From positions 744,001-808,000 of the forward strand of contig NZ_CP032549.1 of NCBI RefSeq assembly GCF_012221945.1: a stretch of DNA of 64,000 bases, written 5' to 3'. A program made the translations under genes and the position numbers. Under the pieces are notes generated by a model. The model saw only the letters and a program-made list of their open reading frames with translations. It was not told where the DNA came from and made no database searches. Each line of letters opens with the position of its first letter. Positions within the stretch are counted from its first letter, which is position 1. Of this stretch, positions 1 through 7,611 are shown piece by piece. This stretch comes from Glutamicibacter mishrai (GTDB lineage Bacteria; Actinomycetota; Actinomycetes; Actinomycetales; Micrococcaceae).

Positions 1-1
1 A

Positions 2-376
2 CAGATTGACGGCACCGAAATCCTCATGGAATTCATTGCCGACCCGGACAATTCGCTGGCGGCAGCACCCCGCCTGCAACAGCTTGCGCGCTTTGATCCA
101 CGGCTTCCCGCACTATGGGATCAACTCACAGACGCCCTTGAGAAGTTCGCTGGATTGGGCATTGCCCATGGCGACCTGTCCGCCTACAACCTCCTGGTTT
201 CCGGCGAGCGCCTAGTGGTCATCGATGTTCCGCAGTGCGTGGATCTGGCGGGCAATCCGCAAGGCATGGACTTCTTGCACCGCGACTGCGTCAATTTGTG
301 CGAGTGGTTTGATTCCAAGGGGCTGTCACATGATCCAGATGAGCTCTTTGCTTCACTGCTAGGACATCTCTTCTAG
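2..376 (+). CDS. RIO-family serine kinase, C-terminal part (truncated by window edge)
   Basis: The frame is open from the left window edge, so the start is missing; 124 C-terminal residues are visible. HGDLSAYNLLV matches the RIO1 catalytic loop (catalytic Asp, metal-binding Asn) and VIDVPQCVD matches the metal-binding IDxxQ motif that replaces DFG in RIO kinases. LMEFIAD upstream fits the hinge. In archaea and eukaryotes RIO kinases act in small-subunit ribosome maturation; the bacterial role is poorly defined. The gene converges on the beta-oxidation operon across a strong hairpin. Family assignment is secure; substrate unknown. Confidence 0.85.
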   Translation, partial: QIDGTEILMEFIADPDNSLAAAPRLQQLARFDPRLPALWDQLTDALEKFAGLGIAHGDLSAYNLLVSGERLVVIDVPQCVDLAGNPQGMDFLHRDCVNLCEWFDSKGLSHDPDELFASLLGHLF

Positions 377-386
377 GATCCAGAGG

Positions 387-432
387 GACAATGGCCTCCG
401 CCAGTCATTCCTGACCGGCGGAGGCCATTGTC
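387..432. terminator. Bidirectional hairpin between RIO kinase and hydroxyacyl-CoA dehydrogenase genes
   Basis: A perfect 16-bp inverted repeat (387-402 with 417-432) with a 14-base loop lies between two convergent stop codons. It lacks a long T tract. Probable shared transcription end. Confidence 0.7.
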
Positions 433-456
433 GCTGAAGGTTATATGGCGGGTTTC

Positions 457-1329
457 CTACCAGCTGTAGAAGCCTTGGCCGCTCTTGCGCCCCAGCTTGC
501 CCTCGGCCACCATATCCCTGAGGATCTGCGGTGGAGCAAACCGGCCACCCAAGGTCTCATGGAGGTATTCTGCGATTCCCAGGCGCACATCCAAGCCGAC
601 AATGTCGGTGGTTTTCAGCGGTCCGGTCGGGTGCTTGTAACCCAGGACCATGGCATTATCGATGTCTTCCGCGCTGGCTACGCCTTCTTCCACCATGCGC
701 ATGGCTTCCAGGGCGATAGCCACGCCCAGGCGCGAAGAAGCGAAGCCCGGCGCGTCATTGACCACCACGGCGGTCTTCCCCAGCGCCTGTACCCAGCCGC
801 GCGATGCATCAACCAGGTTCTTATCAGTCTGCTCGCCGATGACCACCTCGATGAGCGTCGAGGCGGGCACCGGGTTGAAGAAATGAAGCCCGAGGAACTT
901 GCCGGGCCGAGCCAGTTCCTTAGCCAGCCCGCTGACCGACAGGGAGGACGTATTCGAGGCCAGCACGGCCTCGGCATCCAGCACCTGCTCCACAGCCTGC
1001 AGCGAGGAGACCTTCAAATCCCAGATTTCCGGAACTGCCTCGATCACCAATTGAGCGGTGGCGAATTGCTGGTAGTCCGTGCTCACCGAGAAACGCTGCA
1101 TGAGCTCATCTTTGGATTCGCCCACGACGCCGCGTGCGATGGACTTGTCGACGGACTCGGCGACCCGCTCATAGGCAGCCTGCGCAGAGGCCTCATCGCG
1201 CTCGACGACAACCACCGTGCTGCCGCTGATCAGCAGAGCGTGGGCGATTCCCGCGCCCATGCGGCCGCCGCCGAGTACTCCGCTGTACTTAGGCAGCTGG
1301 CCCATCACAATTTCATTGGTTGCGCTCAT
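457..1329 (-). CDS. 3-hydroxyacyl-CoA (3-hydroxybutyryl-CoA) dehydrogenase
   Basis: Oxidises 3-hydroxyacyl-CoA to 3-oxoacyl-CoA with NAD+, the third step of beta-oxidation. At 290 residues it has the length of single-domain Hbd/PaaH proteins. Residues 17-30 (GVLGGGRMGAGIAH) form the Rossmann NAD-binding turn. LGLHFFNPVP holds the catalytic His, and the C-terminal half carries the helical dimerisation domain, ending in KSGQGFYSW. The start lies 2 bases past the stop of the enoyl-CoA hydratase, so the two are co-transcribed with the thiolase upstream. Chain-length preference, and whether the set serves phenylacetate or general fatty-acid degradation, cannot be told from sequence alone. Confidence 0.9.
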   Translation of the reverse strand: MSATNEIVMGQLPKYSGVLGGGRMGAGIAHALLISGSTVVVVERDEASAQAAYERVAESVDKSIARGVVGESKDELMQRFSVSTDYQQFATAQLVIEAVPEIWDLKVSSLQAVEQVLDAEAVLASNTSSLSVSGLAKELARPGKFLGLHFFNPVPASTLIEVVIGEQTDKNLVDASRGWVQALGKTAVVVNDAPGFASSRLGVAIALEAMRMVEEGVASAEDIDNAMVLGYKHPTGPLKTTDIVGLDVRLGIAEYLHETLGGRFAPPQILRDMVAEGKLGRKSGQGFYSW

Positions 1330-1331
1330 GG

Positions 1332-2126
1332 TTACTTCTTCTTTCGATCAAGGAATGCCTGCATGCGATCAAACTTGGCTTGGGATTCGAACAGCATTCC
1401 CTGGGCCAAGGTGTCGATGACCGGATGGGCTTCACGCGGAGCGTGGAATACCGACTTGGTGATCCGCACAGCCAAGGGATCCTGGGCCGCAATGCGATCA
1501 GCCAGCGCCTCAGCCGCCGCATCCAGTTCGCTGGCCGGATGCATTTCCGTGATCAGTCCTGCGTCCAGGCACTGCTGGCCGGTGAGCACCTTGCCAGCCA
1601 GGAGGATCTCCTTGGCCATCGGTTCACCCACCAGTTCCTTGAGCCTCCAGGTCGCTCCGGCCGCGGCGACGATGCCGAGGTTGGTTTCGGGATTGCCCAT
1701 GCGCAGCTCTTCGGTGCCGATGCGGAAGTCCGCGGCGTAGGCCAGTTCTGCTCCCCCGCCCAAAGCAAATCCGTCAAGGGCGGCGATCACGGGCATCGGC
1801 AGCTTGGCGACACGATCGAAGATCCCCGAGTTGATCCCGGCGAGCGCATCATCGCGGCGGCGTTCTCGCAGCTGCGAAATGTCGGCACCGGAAGCAAAGA
1901 TCCCCTTGCTCCCCTTGGGATTCGCGGCGCTGGGCGCTTGGCTGGCAGTGCCGGCCAAGATCAGGATTTTGGGATTCCTTTCCAGGTAATCGCAGACGGC
2001 ATGCAGTTCGTCGACCATCGCCTGGTCGATCGCATTGCGCACCTCGGGCCGTTGGAGCCGGACCCATAGTCGATCATCGGTTTCGCTGACCTTGAGGGTC
2101 TGGAATTCGCTATCAAGGCTTTCCAC
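1332..2126 (-). CDS. Enoyl-CoA hydratase/isomerase family protein
   Basis: Hydrates trans-2-enoyl-CoA to 3-hydroxyacyl-CoA in beta-oxidation. The crotonase fold shows the oxyanion-hole stretch FASGADISQL near residue 80, the first catalytic Glu in GGGAELAY and the second in NPETNLGI; both glutamates are present, which favours hydratase activity. It starts at a GTG, one base after the thiolase stop, with AAGGAG upstream. The gene sits between thiolase and dehydrogenase genes, giving a complete hydratase-dehydrogenase-thiolase set. Some insertion (APSAANPKGSK) lengthens the loop before the oxyanion hole. Confidence 0.9.
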   Translation of the reverse strand: MESLDSEFQTLKVSETDDRLWVRLQRPEVRNAIDQAMVDELHAVCDYLERNPKILILAGTASQAPSAANPKGSKGIFASGADISQLRERRRDDALAGINSGIFDRVAKLPMPVIAALDGFALGGGAELAYAADFRIGTEELRMGNPETNLGIVAAAGATWRLKELVGEPMAKEILLAGKVLTGQQCLDAGLITEMHPASELDAAAEALADRIAAQDPLAVRITKSVFHAPREAHPVIDTLAQGMLFESQAKFDRMQAFLDRKKK

Positions 2127-2127
2127 T

Positions 2128-3351
2128 CTAGGCTCCTTCCAGCAAGATGGCCGAGCCTTGACCCACGCCGACGCACATGGTGGCGACCGCCAGCTTGCGC
2201 TGCGCTGAGACCAGTTCGCGTTCCATGCGGCCCAGCAGGGTGATCACGATGCGCGATCCGCTGGATCCCAGCGGATGGCCCAATGCGATGGCTCCCCCGT
2301 CGCGGTTCACGATCTGCGGATCCACGCCGAGCTCGCGCATGCTGGCCAGGGACTGGCTGGCAAAGGCCTCGTTGATTTCCATGGCGCCGATCTGCCCGAT
2401 CGACAGTCCTGCGCGGTCGAGCACTTTGCGGGTTGCCGGCACCGGGCCCATGCCCATGATCTCCGGTTCCAGGCCGGCGGCCTGCCCGTCGATGATGCGG
2501 GCGCGGGCGGTCAGCGAGTACTTTTCCAGGGCGCGTTCTGAAACCACCAAGATGGCCGAGGCTCCATCGTTCAGCGATGAGGCGTTGCCGGCGGTCACGA
2601 CTTCGCCGCCGCTGACGACCGGGCGCAGGCCGGAGAGCACATCCATGCTCGTTCCCGGGCGCGGGCCTTCATCGGTATCCACGATGGTTTCGCCCTTGCG
2701 GTGCTTGACCGTCACCGGCACGATTTCATCGCGGAAGTGACCGGCTTTTATGGCGGCGATGGCCTGGGCGTGGGAATCAACTGCGAACTGATCGCAGTCC
2801 TCGCGGGAGATTCCGTAGACGCGGGCCACTTCTTCTGCGGTCTCCGGCATGGAGTAGGTCGCCTTGCCGTCTCGTGACAGCTCTCCGGAAAGGAATTGCG
2901 GGTTGGTGAAGCGCCAGCCGATGGACGTGTCGAAGACTGCACCGGGCTTGGCAAAGGGCTTATCCGGCTTCTCCATGACCCATGGGGCGCGGGACATCGA
3001 TTCCACGCCGCCGGCGATGACCACGTCGGCGGCACCTGCCTTGATCATGTGGCTGGCCATGGTGATGGCACTCATTCCCGAAGCGCACAGGCGGTTGACG
3101 GTGATGCCAGGAACGCTCACCGGCAATCCTGCCAGCAGCGATGCCATGCGCGCGACGTTGCGGTTCTCTTCACCGGCGCCGTTGGCGTTGCCGAGAATCA
3201 CTTCATCCACCACTGCCGGATCGATTCCAGAGTCCTGGATGAGATCGCGGATCGCCAGTGCAGCCAGATCATCGGGGCGCACTGAGCTCAAGGCTCCCCC
3301 GTAGCGTCCTACCGGGGTGCGGCTCCCGCCGACGAGAAATGCTTCAGTCAT
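2128..3351 (-). CDS. Acetyl-CoA acyltransferase (thiolase)
   Basis: Thiolytic cleavage of 3-oxoacyl-CoA to acetyl-CoA and a shortened acyl-CoA. At 407 residues it has the normal length. The nucleophilic Cys is in NRLCASGMSA (about residue 90), the catalytic His in ALGHPLGSSGSR and the second Cys in MCVGVGQGSA. The frame is open to 3429, but the ATG at 3351 is chosen because AAGGAG precedes it at proper spacing and the family begins with TEAFLVGGSRTPVG. It is the first gene of a leftward operon with the hydratase and dehydrogenase. It may be PaaJ/PcaF-like or FadA-like; substrate not resolvable. Confidence 0.92.
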   Translation of the reverse strand: MTEAFLVGGSRTPVGRYGGALSSVRPDDLAALAIRDLIQDSGIDPAVVDEVILGNANGAGEENRNVARMASLLAGLPVSVPGITVNRLCASGMSAITMASHMIKAGAADVVIAGGVESMSRAPWVMEKPDKPFAKPGAVFDTSIGWRFTNPQFLSGELSRDGKATYSMPETAEEVARVYGISREDCDQFAVDSHAQAIAAIKAGHFRDEIVPVTVKHRKGETIVDTDEGPRPGTSMDVLSGLRPVVSGGEVVTAGNASSLNDGASAILVVSERALEKYSLTARARIIDGQAAGLEPEIMGMGPVPATRKVLDRAGLSIGQIGAMEINEAFASQSLASMRELGVDPQIVNRDGGAIALGHPLGSSGSRIVITLLGRMERELVSAQRKLAVATMCVGVGQGSAILLEGA

Positions 3352-3396
3352 TTGTACTCCTTGGGCCGAAACTGTTGGGTGATCCTCAACACCTAA

Positions 3397-3420
3397 ACTT
3401 ACCGACCATTCGTTCAATAA
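3397..3420 (-). promoter_or_regulatory. Possible TetR-type operator upstream of thiolase
   Basis: ACTTACCGACC followed by ATTCGTTC resembles one and a half arms of the ACTNACCGNNCGNNCGGT pattern that I recall for PaaR-type TetR repressors of actinobacterial phenylacetate genes. The second arm is degenerate, so this is tentative. A weak Crp-like element (3378-3393, GTGA-N6-ACAC) lies beside it. Confidence 0.25.
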
Positions 3421-3474
3421 TAAAGTCATAGGCTTCAGCTATTTCAGATTCTTAGAGATCGGACGGAAACCGAC

Positions 3475-3480
3475 TAGCAT
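3475..3480 (+). promoter_or_regulatory. -10 hexamer TAGCAT, likely leaderless menB promoter
   Basis: TAGCAT ends 7 bases before the GTG start of menB, placing the predicted transcript start at or next to the start codon. No convincing -35 box is seen. Confidence 0.4.
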
Positions 3481-3487
3481 TCATAGG

Positions 3488-4450
3488 GTGAGTAGCCAGA
3501 ATAATTCAGCATTACCCCAGAAGGTTTCCGACGTCTTTGATCCCACTCGTTGGCGAGTGATCGAAGGCTTCGATTTCACCGACATCACCTACCACCGCCA
3601 GGTGGAACGCGACGCCCAAGGCACCATCGTGCGCGACCTGCCGACGGTGCGCATCGCCTTCGACCGCCCCGAGGTGCGCAATGCCTTCCGCCCCCACACC
3701 GTGGACGAGCTCTACCGCGCCATGGATCACGCGCGGATGACCAGCAATGTGGCCACGGTGCTGCTCACCGGCAACGGCCCGTCCCCCAAGGACGGCGGAC
3801 ATGCCTTCTGCTCGGGTGGAGACCAGCGCATTCGCGGCCGCGACGGCTACCGCTATGCAGAGGGCGAAACCCGCGAATCGATCGACCCTGCCCGCGCCGG
3901 ACGACTGCACATCCTTGAAGTGCAACGGCTCATGCGCACCATGCCCAAGGTGGTGCTGTGCGTGGTCAACGGCTGGGCCGCCGGCGGCGGGCACTCCCTG
4001 CACGTGGTTTCCGACCTGACCATCGCCTCCAAGGAAAATGGCAAGTTCAAGCAGACCGACGCCACCGTGGGTTCCTTCGACGCCGGCTACGGCTCGGCCC
4101 TGCTGGCCCGCCAGGTTGGCCAGAAGACCGCCCGCGAGATCTTCTTCCTGGCCCGCGAATACTCCGCCGACGACATGGTCCGCATGGGCGCGGTGAACGA
4201 ATCGGTGGAACATGAACGCCTGGAAGAGGTCGCTTTGGAATACGCCGCGGATATCGCCAAGCAGTCCCCTCAGGCCATCCGCATGCTGAAGTTCGCCTTC
4301 AACCTAGCCGATGACGGCCTGGCAGGCCAGCAGGTCTTCGCCGGCGAGGCGACCCGCATGGCCTACATGACCGATGAGGCAGTAGAAGGACGCGACGCGT
4401 TCCTGGGCAAGCGCGACCCCGACTGGTCTGACTACCCGTACTACTTCTAA
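3488..4450 (+). CDS. menB: 1,4-dihydroxy-2-naphthoyl-CoA synthase
   Basis: Closes the second ring of the naphthoquinone by Dieckmann-type condensation of o-succinylbenzoyl-CoA in menaquinone biosynthesis. It is a 320-residue crotonase-fold protein. Diagnostic parts are FCSGGDQRIRG (oxyanion hole), GWAAGGGHSLHVVSDL, the TDATVGSFDAGYGS segment with the MenB-specific Asp, and the C-terminal DPDWSDYPYYF typical of MenB. GTG is used as start; no good ribosome binding site precedes it, but a -10 hexamer does, so the transcript may be leaderless. It is followed after 28 bases by menE and then menA, a menaquinone cluster. No menD, menC or menF is visible in the window. Confidence 0.96.
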   Translation: MSSQNNSALPQKVSDVFDPTRWRVIEGFDFTDITYHRQVERDAQGTIVRDLPTVRIAFDRPEVRNAFRPHTVDELYRAMDHARMTSNVATVLLTGNGPSPKDGGHAFCSGGDQRIRGRDGYRYAEGETRESIDPARAGRLHILEVQRLMRTMPKVVLCVVNGWAAGGGHSLHVVSDLTIASKENGKFKQTDATVGSFDAGYGSALLARQVGQKTAREIFFLAREYSADDMVRMGAVNESVEHERLEEVALEYAADIAKQSPQAIRMLKFAFNLADDGLAGQQVFAGEATRMAYMTDEAVEGRDAFLGKRDPDWSDYPYYF

Positions 4451-4478
4451 GCGTCAGCACCGGCACAAGGACATCTAC

Positions 4479-5606
4479 ATGGACGCACTGCATCAAGAAC
4501 TGCTCACAGCCCTGGCTAACGCCGCCAACGACAACGGACCAGCGGTGGAAGTCATCATCGATGGCTCCGCCGATGCCGGCTGGCGCATCGAGTACCTGGG
4601 CAAGGAAGACCTGCCCGGCTTCGAGCAGCCGATGGCCGTGGTCCGGACTTCCGGTTCCACCGGCCGGGCCAAGCGAACGGTGCTCAGCGTCGAGGCCTTG
4701 GCTTCCAGCGCCCAGGCTACCGCAGAATTCCTGGGCTTCGAAGGCCAATGGCTGCTGGCTCTTCCCGTGCACTACGTCGCCGGGCTCAGCGTGCTCACCC
4801 GCTCGCTCTTCGCCGGCACCAAGCCCGTGATCATGGACCTGGACGGAAGCTTTTCGGCTACCGCCTTCACCCAGGCCGCCAACCAGATGGTCGAAACCCG
4901 GCGTCTGACCTCGCTGGTGCCCACCCAGTTGGCTCGGCTGCTCGATAACCCGGACCCGGACACCTTGCAGGCGCTGAAGCGTTTTGACGCCATCTTGCTG
5001 GGCGGGGCACGAGCCAGCAAGGACCTGTTGGTCAGCGCGCGCCATCATGGACTGAAGATCTTCCAGACCTACGGTTCCTCGGAAACCTCCGGCGGACTGG
5101 TCTACAACGGCACAGCGCTTCCCGGCGTGCTTCTGGCCGAGCATGATTCGCGCATCTGGGTTTCCGGTCCGATGCTGGCCGACGGCTACGCCAATGCTCC
5201 GGAAGCCACCGATGAGCACTTCGTGGAACGTGATGGCCGGCGCTGGTATGTCACCGATGATCTGGGCACCGTTCAGGGGTCGCGCTTGAGCATCGTGGGC
5301 CGCGTTGACGATGTCATCAATACCGGCGGCGTCAAGCTGTCCGCTTCGAAAATCGAGGGGCTCTTGGAAGAGTTCTTCACCCAGGCCCTGGTGGTCTCCG
5401 TCCCGGATCCCCAATGGGGCCAAAGCGTTGGCCTGGCCTATTCCGGCCCCACCAAGACCGAAGATGCTTTTGATGCGGTGCGCCGCACCCTGGGCAAGGA
5501 AGCGGTGCCAAAGCACGTGCGCCACTACCCGCAGGGTCTGCCATTGCTGCCCAACGGCAAGTTCAATCGCCGCCTGATCATTGATGAATTAGCGGTCCGG
5601 GACTAG
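4479..5606 (+). CDS. menE: o-Succinylbenzoate-CoA ligase (AMP-forming)
   Basis: Activates o-succinylbenzoate to its CoA thioester, the substrate of MenB encoded just upstream. The adenylate-forming motifs are VRTSGSTGRAKRTVL (phosphate-binding loop, about residue 55), TYGSSETSGGLVY (A5), YVTDDLG (A7 Asp) and the hinge/C-terminal region ending with the Lys of LPLLPNGKFNRR. At 375 residues it is short, since the N-terminal part before the P-loop is only about 50 residues, as I recall for actinobacterial MenE proteins. AAGGA precedes the ATG. Order and direction match menB-menE-menA. Confidence 0.92.
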   Translation: MDALHQELLTALANAANDNGPAVEVIIDGSADAGWRIEYLGKEDLPGFEQPMAVVRTSGSTGRAKRTVLSVEALASSAQATAEFLGFEGQWLLALPVHYVAGLSVLTRSLFAGTKPVIMDLDGSFSATAFTQAANQMVETRRLTSLVPTQLARLLDNPDPDTLQALKRFDAILLGGARASKDLLVSARHHGLKIFQTYGSSETSGGLVYNGTALPGVLLAEHDSRIWVSGPMLADGYANAPEATDEHFVERDGRRWYVTDDLGTVQGSRLSIVGRVDDVINTGGVKLSASKIEGLLEEFFTQALVVSVPDPQWGQSVGLAYSGPTKTEDAFDAVRRTLGKEAVPKHVRHYPQGLPLLPNGKFNRRLIIDELAVRD

Positions 5607-5681
5607 TCTCGATTCGCCTTGCCCGCCTAATCGCGGGAAACTAGAGGGTACGAGTTTTCTTTTGCCCTGAAAGGACTGAAA

Positions 5682-6566
5682 GTGGCCACACTTTCCCAAT
5701 GGGTTTCCGGTGCCCGCCTGCGCACCTTGCCTATCGTCATTGCCCCGGTAGTCATCGGCACCGCGGCCGCTCTGGGCGAAACCGGAACCATTCATTGGAT
5801 CCGCTTTGTTCTCGCTTTGCTGGTCGGCCTGCTGCTGCAGATCGGAGTGAACTACTCCAACGACTACTCAGACGGCATCCGCGGCACCGACGATGAGCGA
5901 GTAGGGCCGCTGCGCCTAACCGGTTCCAAGCTCACTGAGCCGAAGAACGTGCGCAATGTAGCCTTTGCGTGCTTCGGCCTGGCAGCTGCCTGCGGACTGG
6001 CCCTGGTGATCATCTCTTCATCGTGGCCGCTGCTGTTGGTGGGAGTGGCCGCGATCTTCGCAGCCTGGGGATACACCGGTGGCAAGAATCCTTACGGCTA
6101 CCGCGGTTTGGGCGATATCTACGTCTTCATCTTCTTCGGGCTCGTAGCCACCTTGGGTACTACCTTCACCCAGATCAATGAACTGACCCTCACCTCGTTG
6201 TGGGGCGCCATCGGCACCGGCCTGATCGGCTGTGCGCTGCTCATGGCCAATAACGTGCGAGACATCCCCACCGATAAAGAGGTCGGGAAAATTACCCTGG
6301 CAGTCCGTTTGGGCGAAAGCAATGCCCGGCTCAGCTATGTCCTGATGCTCGCAGTGGCCATCTTGCTGCCATTGCTCTCAACCGGCACCTTCCCTTGGCT
6401 CTGGCTGATCTTGATTACCTTCATCCCTGCGATCGCCCCGTCCATGTTGATGCTGCGTGAACATGAGCTCCCCAAGCTGGTGCAGGTGCTGAAGCAAACG
6501 GGCATGCTGAACATGGTCTACGCCGTTCTCTTCGCGTTGGCGATCGTCCTCAACGTGTACTTCTAA
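5682..6566 (+). CDS. menA: 1,4-dihydroxy-2-naphthoate polyprenyltransferase
   Basis: Membrane UbiA-family prenyltransferase that attaches the isoprenoid tail to DHNA to make demethylmenaquinone. It is 294 residues long with about eight hydrophobic segments. The first Asp-rich motif is NDYSDGIRGTDD and the second is NNVRDIPTDKEVGK; both are intact. It starts at GTG preceded by GAAAGGA. It is the last gene of the menB-menE-menA run and is followed by a strong hairpin, so the cluster ends here. Confidence is high because context and motifs agree. Confidence 0.95.
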   Translation: MATLSQWVSGARLRTLPIVIAPVVIGTAAALGETGTIHWIRFVLALLVGLLLQIGVNYSNDYSDGIRGTDDERVGPLRLTGSKLTEPKNVRNVAFACFGLAAACGLALVIISSSWPLLLVGVAAIFAAWGYTGGKNPYGYRGLGDIYVFIFFGLVATLGTTFTQINELTLTSLWGAIGTGLIGCALLMANNVRDIPTDKEVGKITLAVRLGESNARLSYVLMLAVAILLPLLSTGTFPWLWLILITFIPAIAPSMLMLREHELPKLVQVLKQTGMLNMVYAVLFALAIVLNVYF

Positions 6567-6592
6567 GTCGTTTCGGATCTTTCCGAGCAGCA

Positions 6593-6645
6593 AAAAGCCT
6601 TGGCTTGTCAGTCCATTGAATTGGAACTGGCAAGCCAAGGCTTTT
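6593..6645. terminator. Bidirectional terminator after menA
   Basis: A 15-bp perfect stem (6593-6607 with 6631-6645) starts with AAAA and ends with TTTT, so it reads as a rho-independent terminator on both strands, between convergent menA and the DUF4229 gene. Confidence 0.85.
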
Positions 6646-6677
6646 CTCGTTGTTCGTCAAAGCTGGCGGCAAAATCT

Positions 6678-6965
6678 TTAGGCAGGCGGCTGCGTCTTGC
6701 GCTGGGACTCATCAAATTCGTCTTCGATGGCTTCCTCCGCCAGCTGCTTGCTGGTCTTATTCGCGGAGGTCTTATTGAAGGCCCGGCGCACATCCTCGTT
6801 CGCCTTGAGCCGAAGCTTGTTGAAGAACAAGTAGGAAATGGCGAAGGCGAAAATCAGGCCAATGATTCCGGCAACAAAGATTGGCCAGTTCAGGCCAAGC
6901 CACAGGCCCAGGAACACCGCGCAGAAAATGCCCAGACGAAGAACTGTATATTTCAGAAACTGCAT
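6678..6965 (-). CDS. DUF4229 family small membrane protein
   Basis: A 95-residue protein. Residues 1-50 hold two hydrophobic segments around GLWLGLNWPIFVAGIIGLI; the C-terminal 45 residues are charged (KTSKQLAEEAIEDEF) and probably cytoplasmic. Sequence layout and position fit the actinobacterial DUF4229 family, whose function is not known. It lies between menA and the cytochrome c maturation genes. There is no Shine-Dalgarno sequence; AGTCTA on the plus strand (TAGACT read leftward) ends 7 bases before the ATG, suggesting a leaderless mRNA. Pfam assignment is from memory. Confidence 0.75.
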   Translation of the reverse strand: MQFLKYTVLRLGIFCAVFLGLWLGLNWPIFVAGIIGLIFAFAISYLFFNKLRLKANEDVRRAFNKTSANKTSKQLAEEAIEDEFDESQRKTQPPA

Positions 6966-6972
6966 AGCTTCA

Positions 6973-6978
6973 AGTCTA
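6973..6978 (-). promoter_or_regulatory. -10 hexamer TAGACT for DUF4229 gene
   Basis: Read on the minus strand the hexamer is TAGACT, 7 bases upstream of the ATG. It fits a leaderless start. Confidence 0.4.
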
Positions 6979-7006
6979 CCGATGAAGCTGTGAACCGGAT
7001 TATCAC

Positions 7007-7012
7007 TAGAAT
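7007..7012 (+). promoter_or_regulatory. -10 hexamer TAGAAT for PLDc_N gene
   Basis: TAGAAT ends 6 bases before the ATG at 7019, again predicting a leaderless transcript, divergent from the DUF4229 promoter within a 53-base intergenic region. Confidence 0.4.
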
Positions 7013-7018
7013 GGAATC

Positions 7019-7462
7019 ATGGTCCGCATTCTCATATTCGCAGCAGTAGTTTCGGTCGCTTTGATGATTTACACGTTGATCGAATGCAGCCGTGCGCCGA
7101 AGCATCTCGTGCGCTCGCTGCCGAAGTCGGCATGGGCCGTGGTGATCATCATCCTGCCACTGGTCGGCGCTGTATTGTGGTTCATTTTGGGCCGGCCCAT
7201 CAACGAGCGCAACCAGCAGGCAACACAGCAAACCGCGCCGGATGACGACGAGGATTTCCTTCGACAGCTCGAAGTCTGGCGCCGCCAACAGCAGCGCGAA
7301 GCCGATGCAAAAGCCCGTGAGCAAGAACTCAAATCCCAGGCCAAGGATTCGAAGGATAACGACTCCACCTCGAAGCCCAAGCCGGACGACTCAACCGGCT
7401 CCAACAAGCCTTCACCCAAGCCGGAGGACACCGACAGCGACACTCCCGACGCCAAGGCCTAG
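7019..7462 (+). CDS. PLDc_N-domain membrane protein
   Basis: A 147-residue protein. Residues 1-65 carry two transmembrane segments with the pattern YTLIECSRAPKHLVRSLPK and WAVVIIILPLVGAVLWFILG, which matches the PLD-nuclease N-terminal (PLDc_N) domain, a membrane module also found before cardiolipin synthase domains. No HKD catalytic motif follows; the C-terminal 80 residues are a charged, Ser/Asp/Lys/Pro-rich cytoplasmic tail, probably disordered. Small proteins of this kind are common in actinobacteria and lack an assigned function. The hairpin at 7553 ends the gene opposite ccsB. Confidence 0.75.
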   Translation: MVRILIFAAVVSVALMIYTLIECSRAPKHLVRSLPKSAWAVVIIILPLVGAVLWFILGRPINERNQQATQQTAPDDDEDFLRQLEVWRRQQQREADAKAREQELKSQAKDSKDNDSTSKPKPDDSTGSNKPSPKPEDTDSDTPDAKA

Positions 7463-7552
7463 AACCCCCCTTCCACAGCTTGCGCAGGGCAACCTGTGCC
7501 GACAACCTCAGCTCTGGGGCCGTTCCAGGCTTGGCGTCCGACTCTGCTTAAA

Positions 7553-7590
7553 GCAATGAGCGATACCCCATCAGGGGTATCGCTCATTGC
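7553..7590. terminator. Bidirectional terminator between PLDc_N gene and ccsB
   Basis: A perfect 17-bp stem (7553-7569 with 7574-7590) closed by the tetraloop ATCA and followed by TTATTT. It separates convergent genes. Confidence 0.88.
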
Positions 7591-7611
7591 TTATTTACTG
7601 GGTTCTAAAAC

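Noticed and set aside
445..1740. A 431-codon plus-strand frame over the dehydrogenase and hydratase genes
   Set aside because: It spans two well-supported minus-strand genes and shows no domain.
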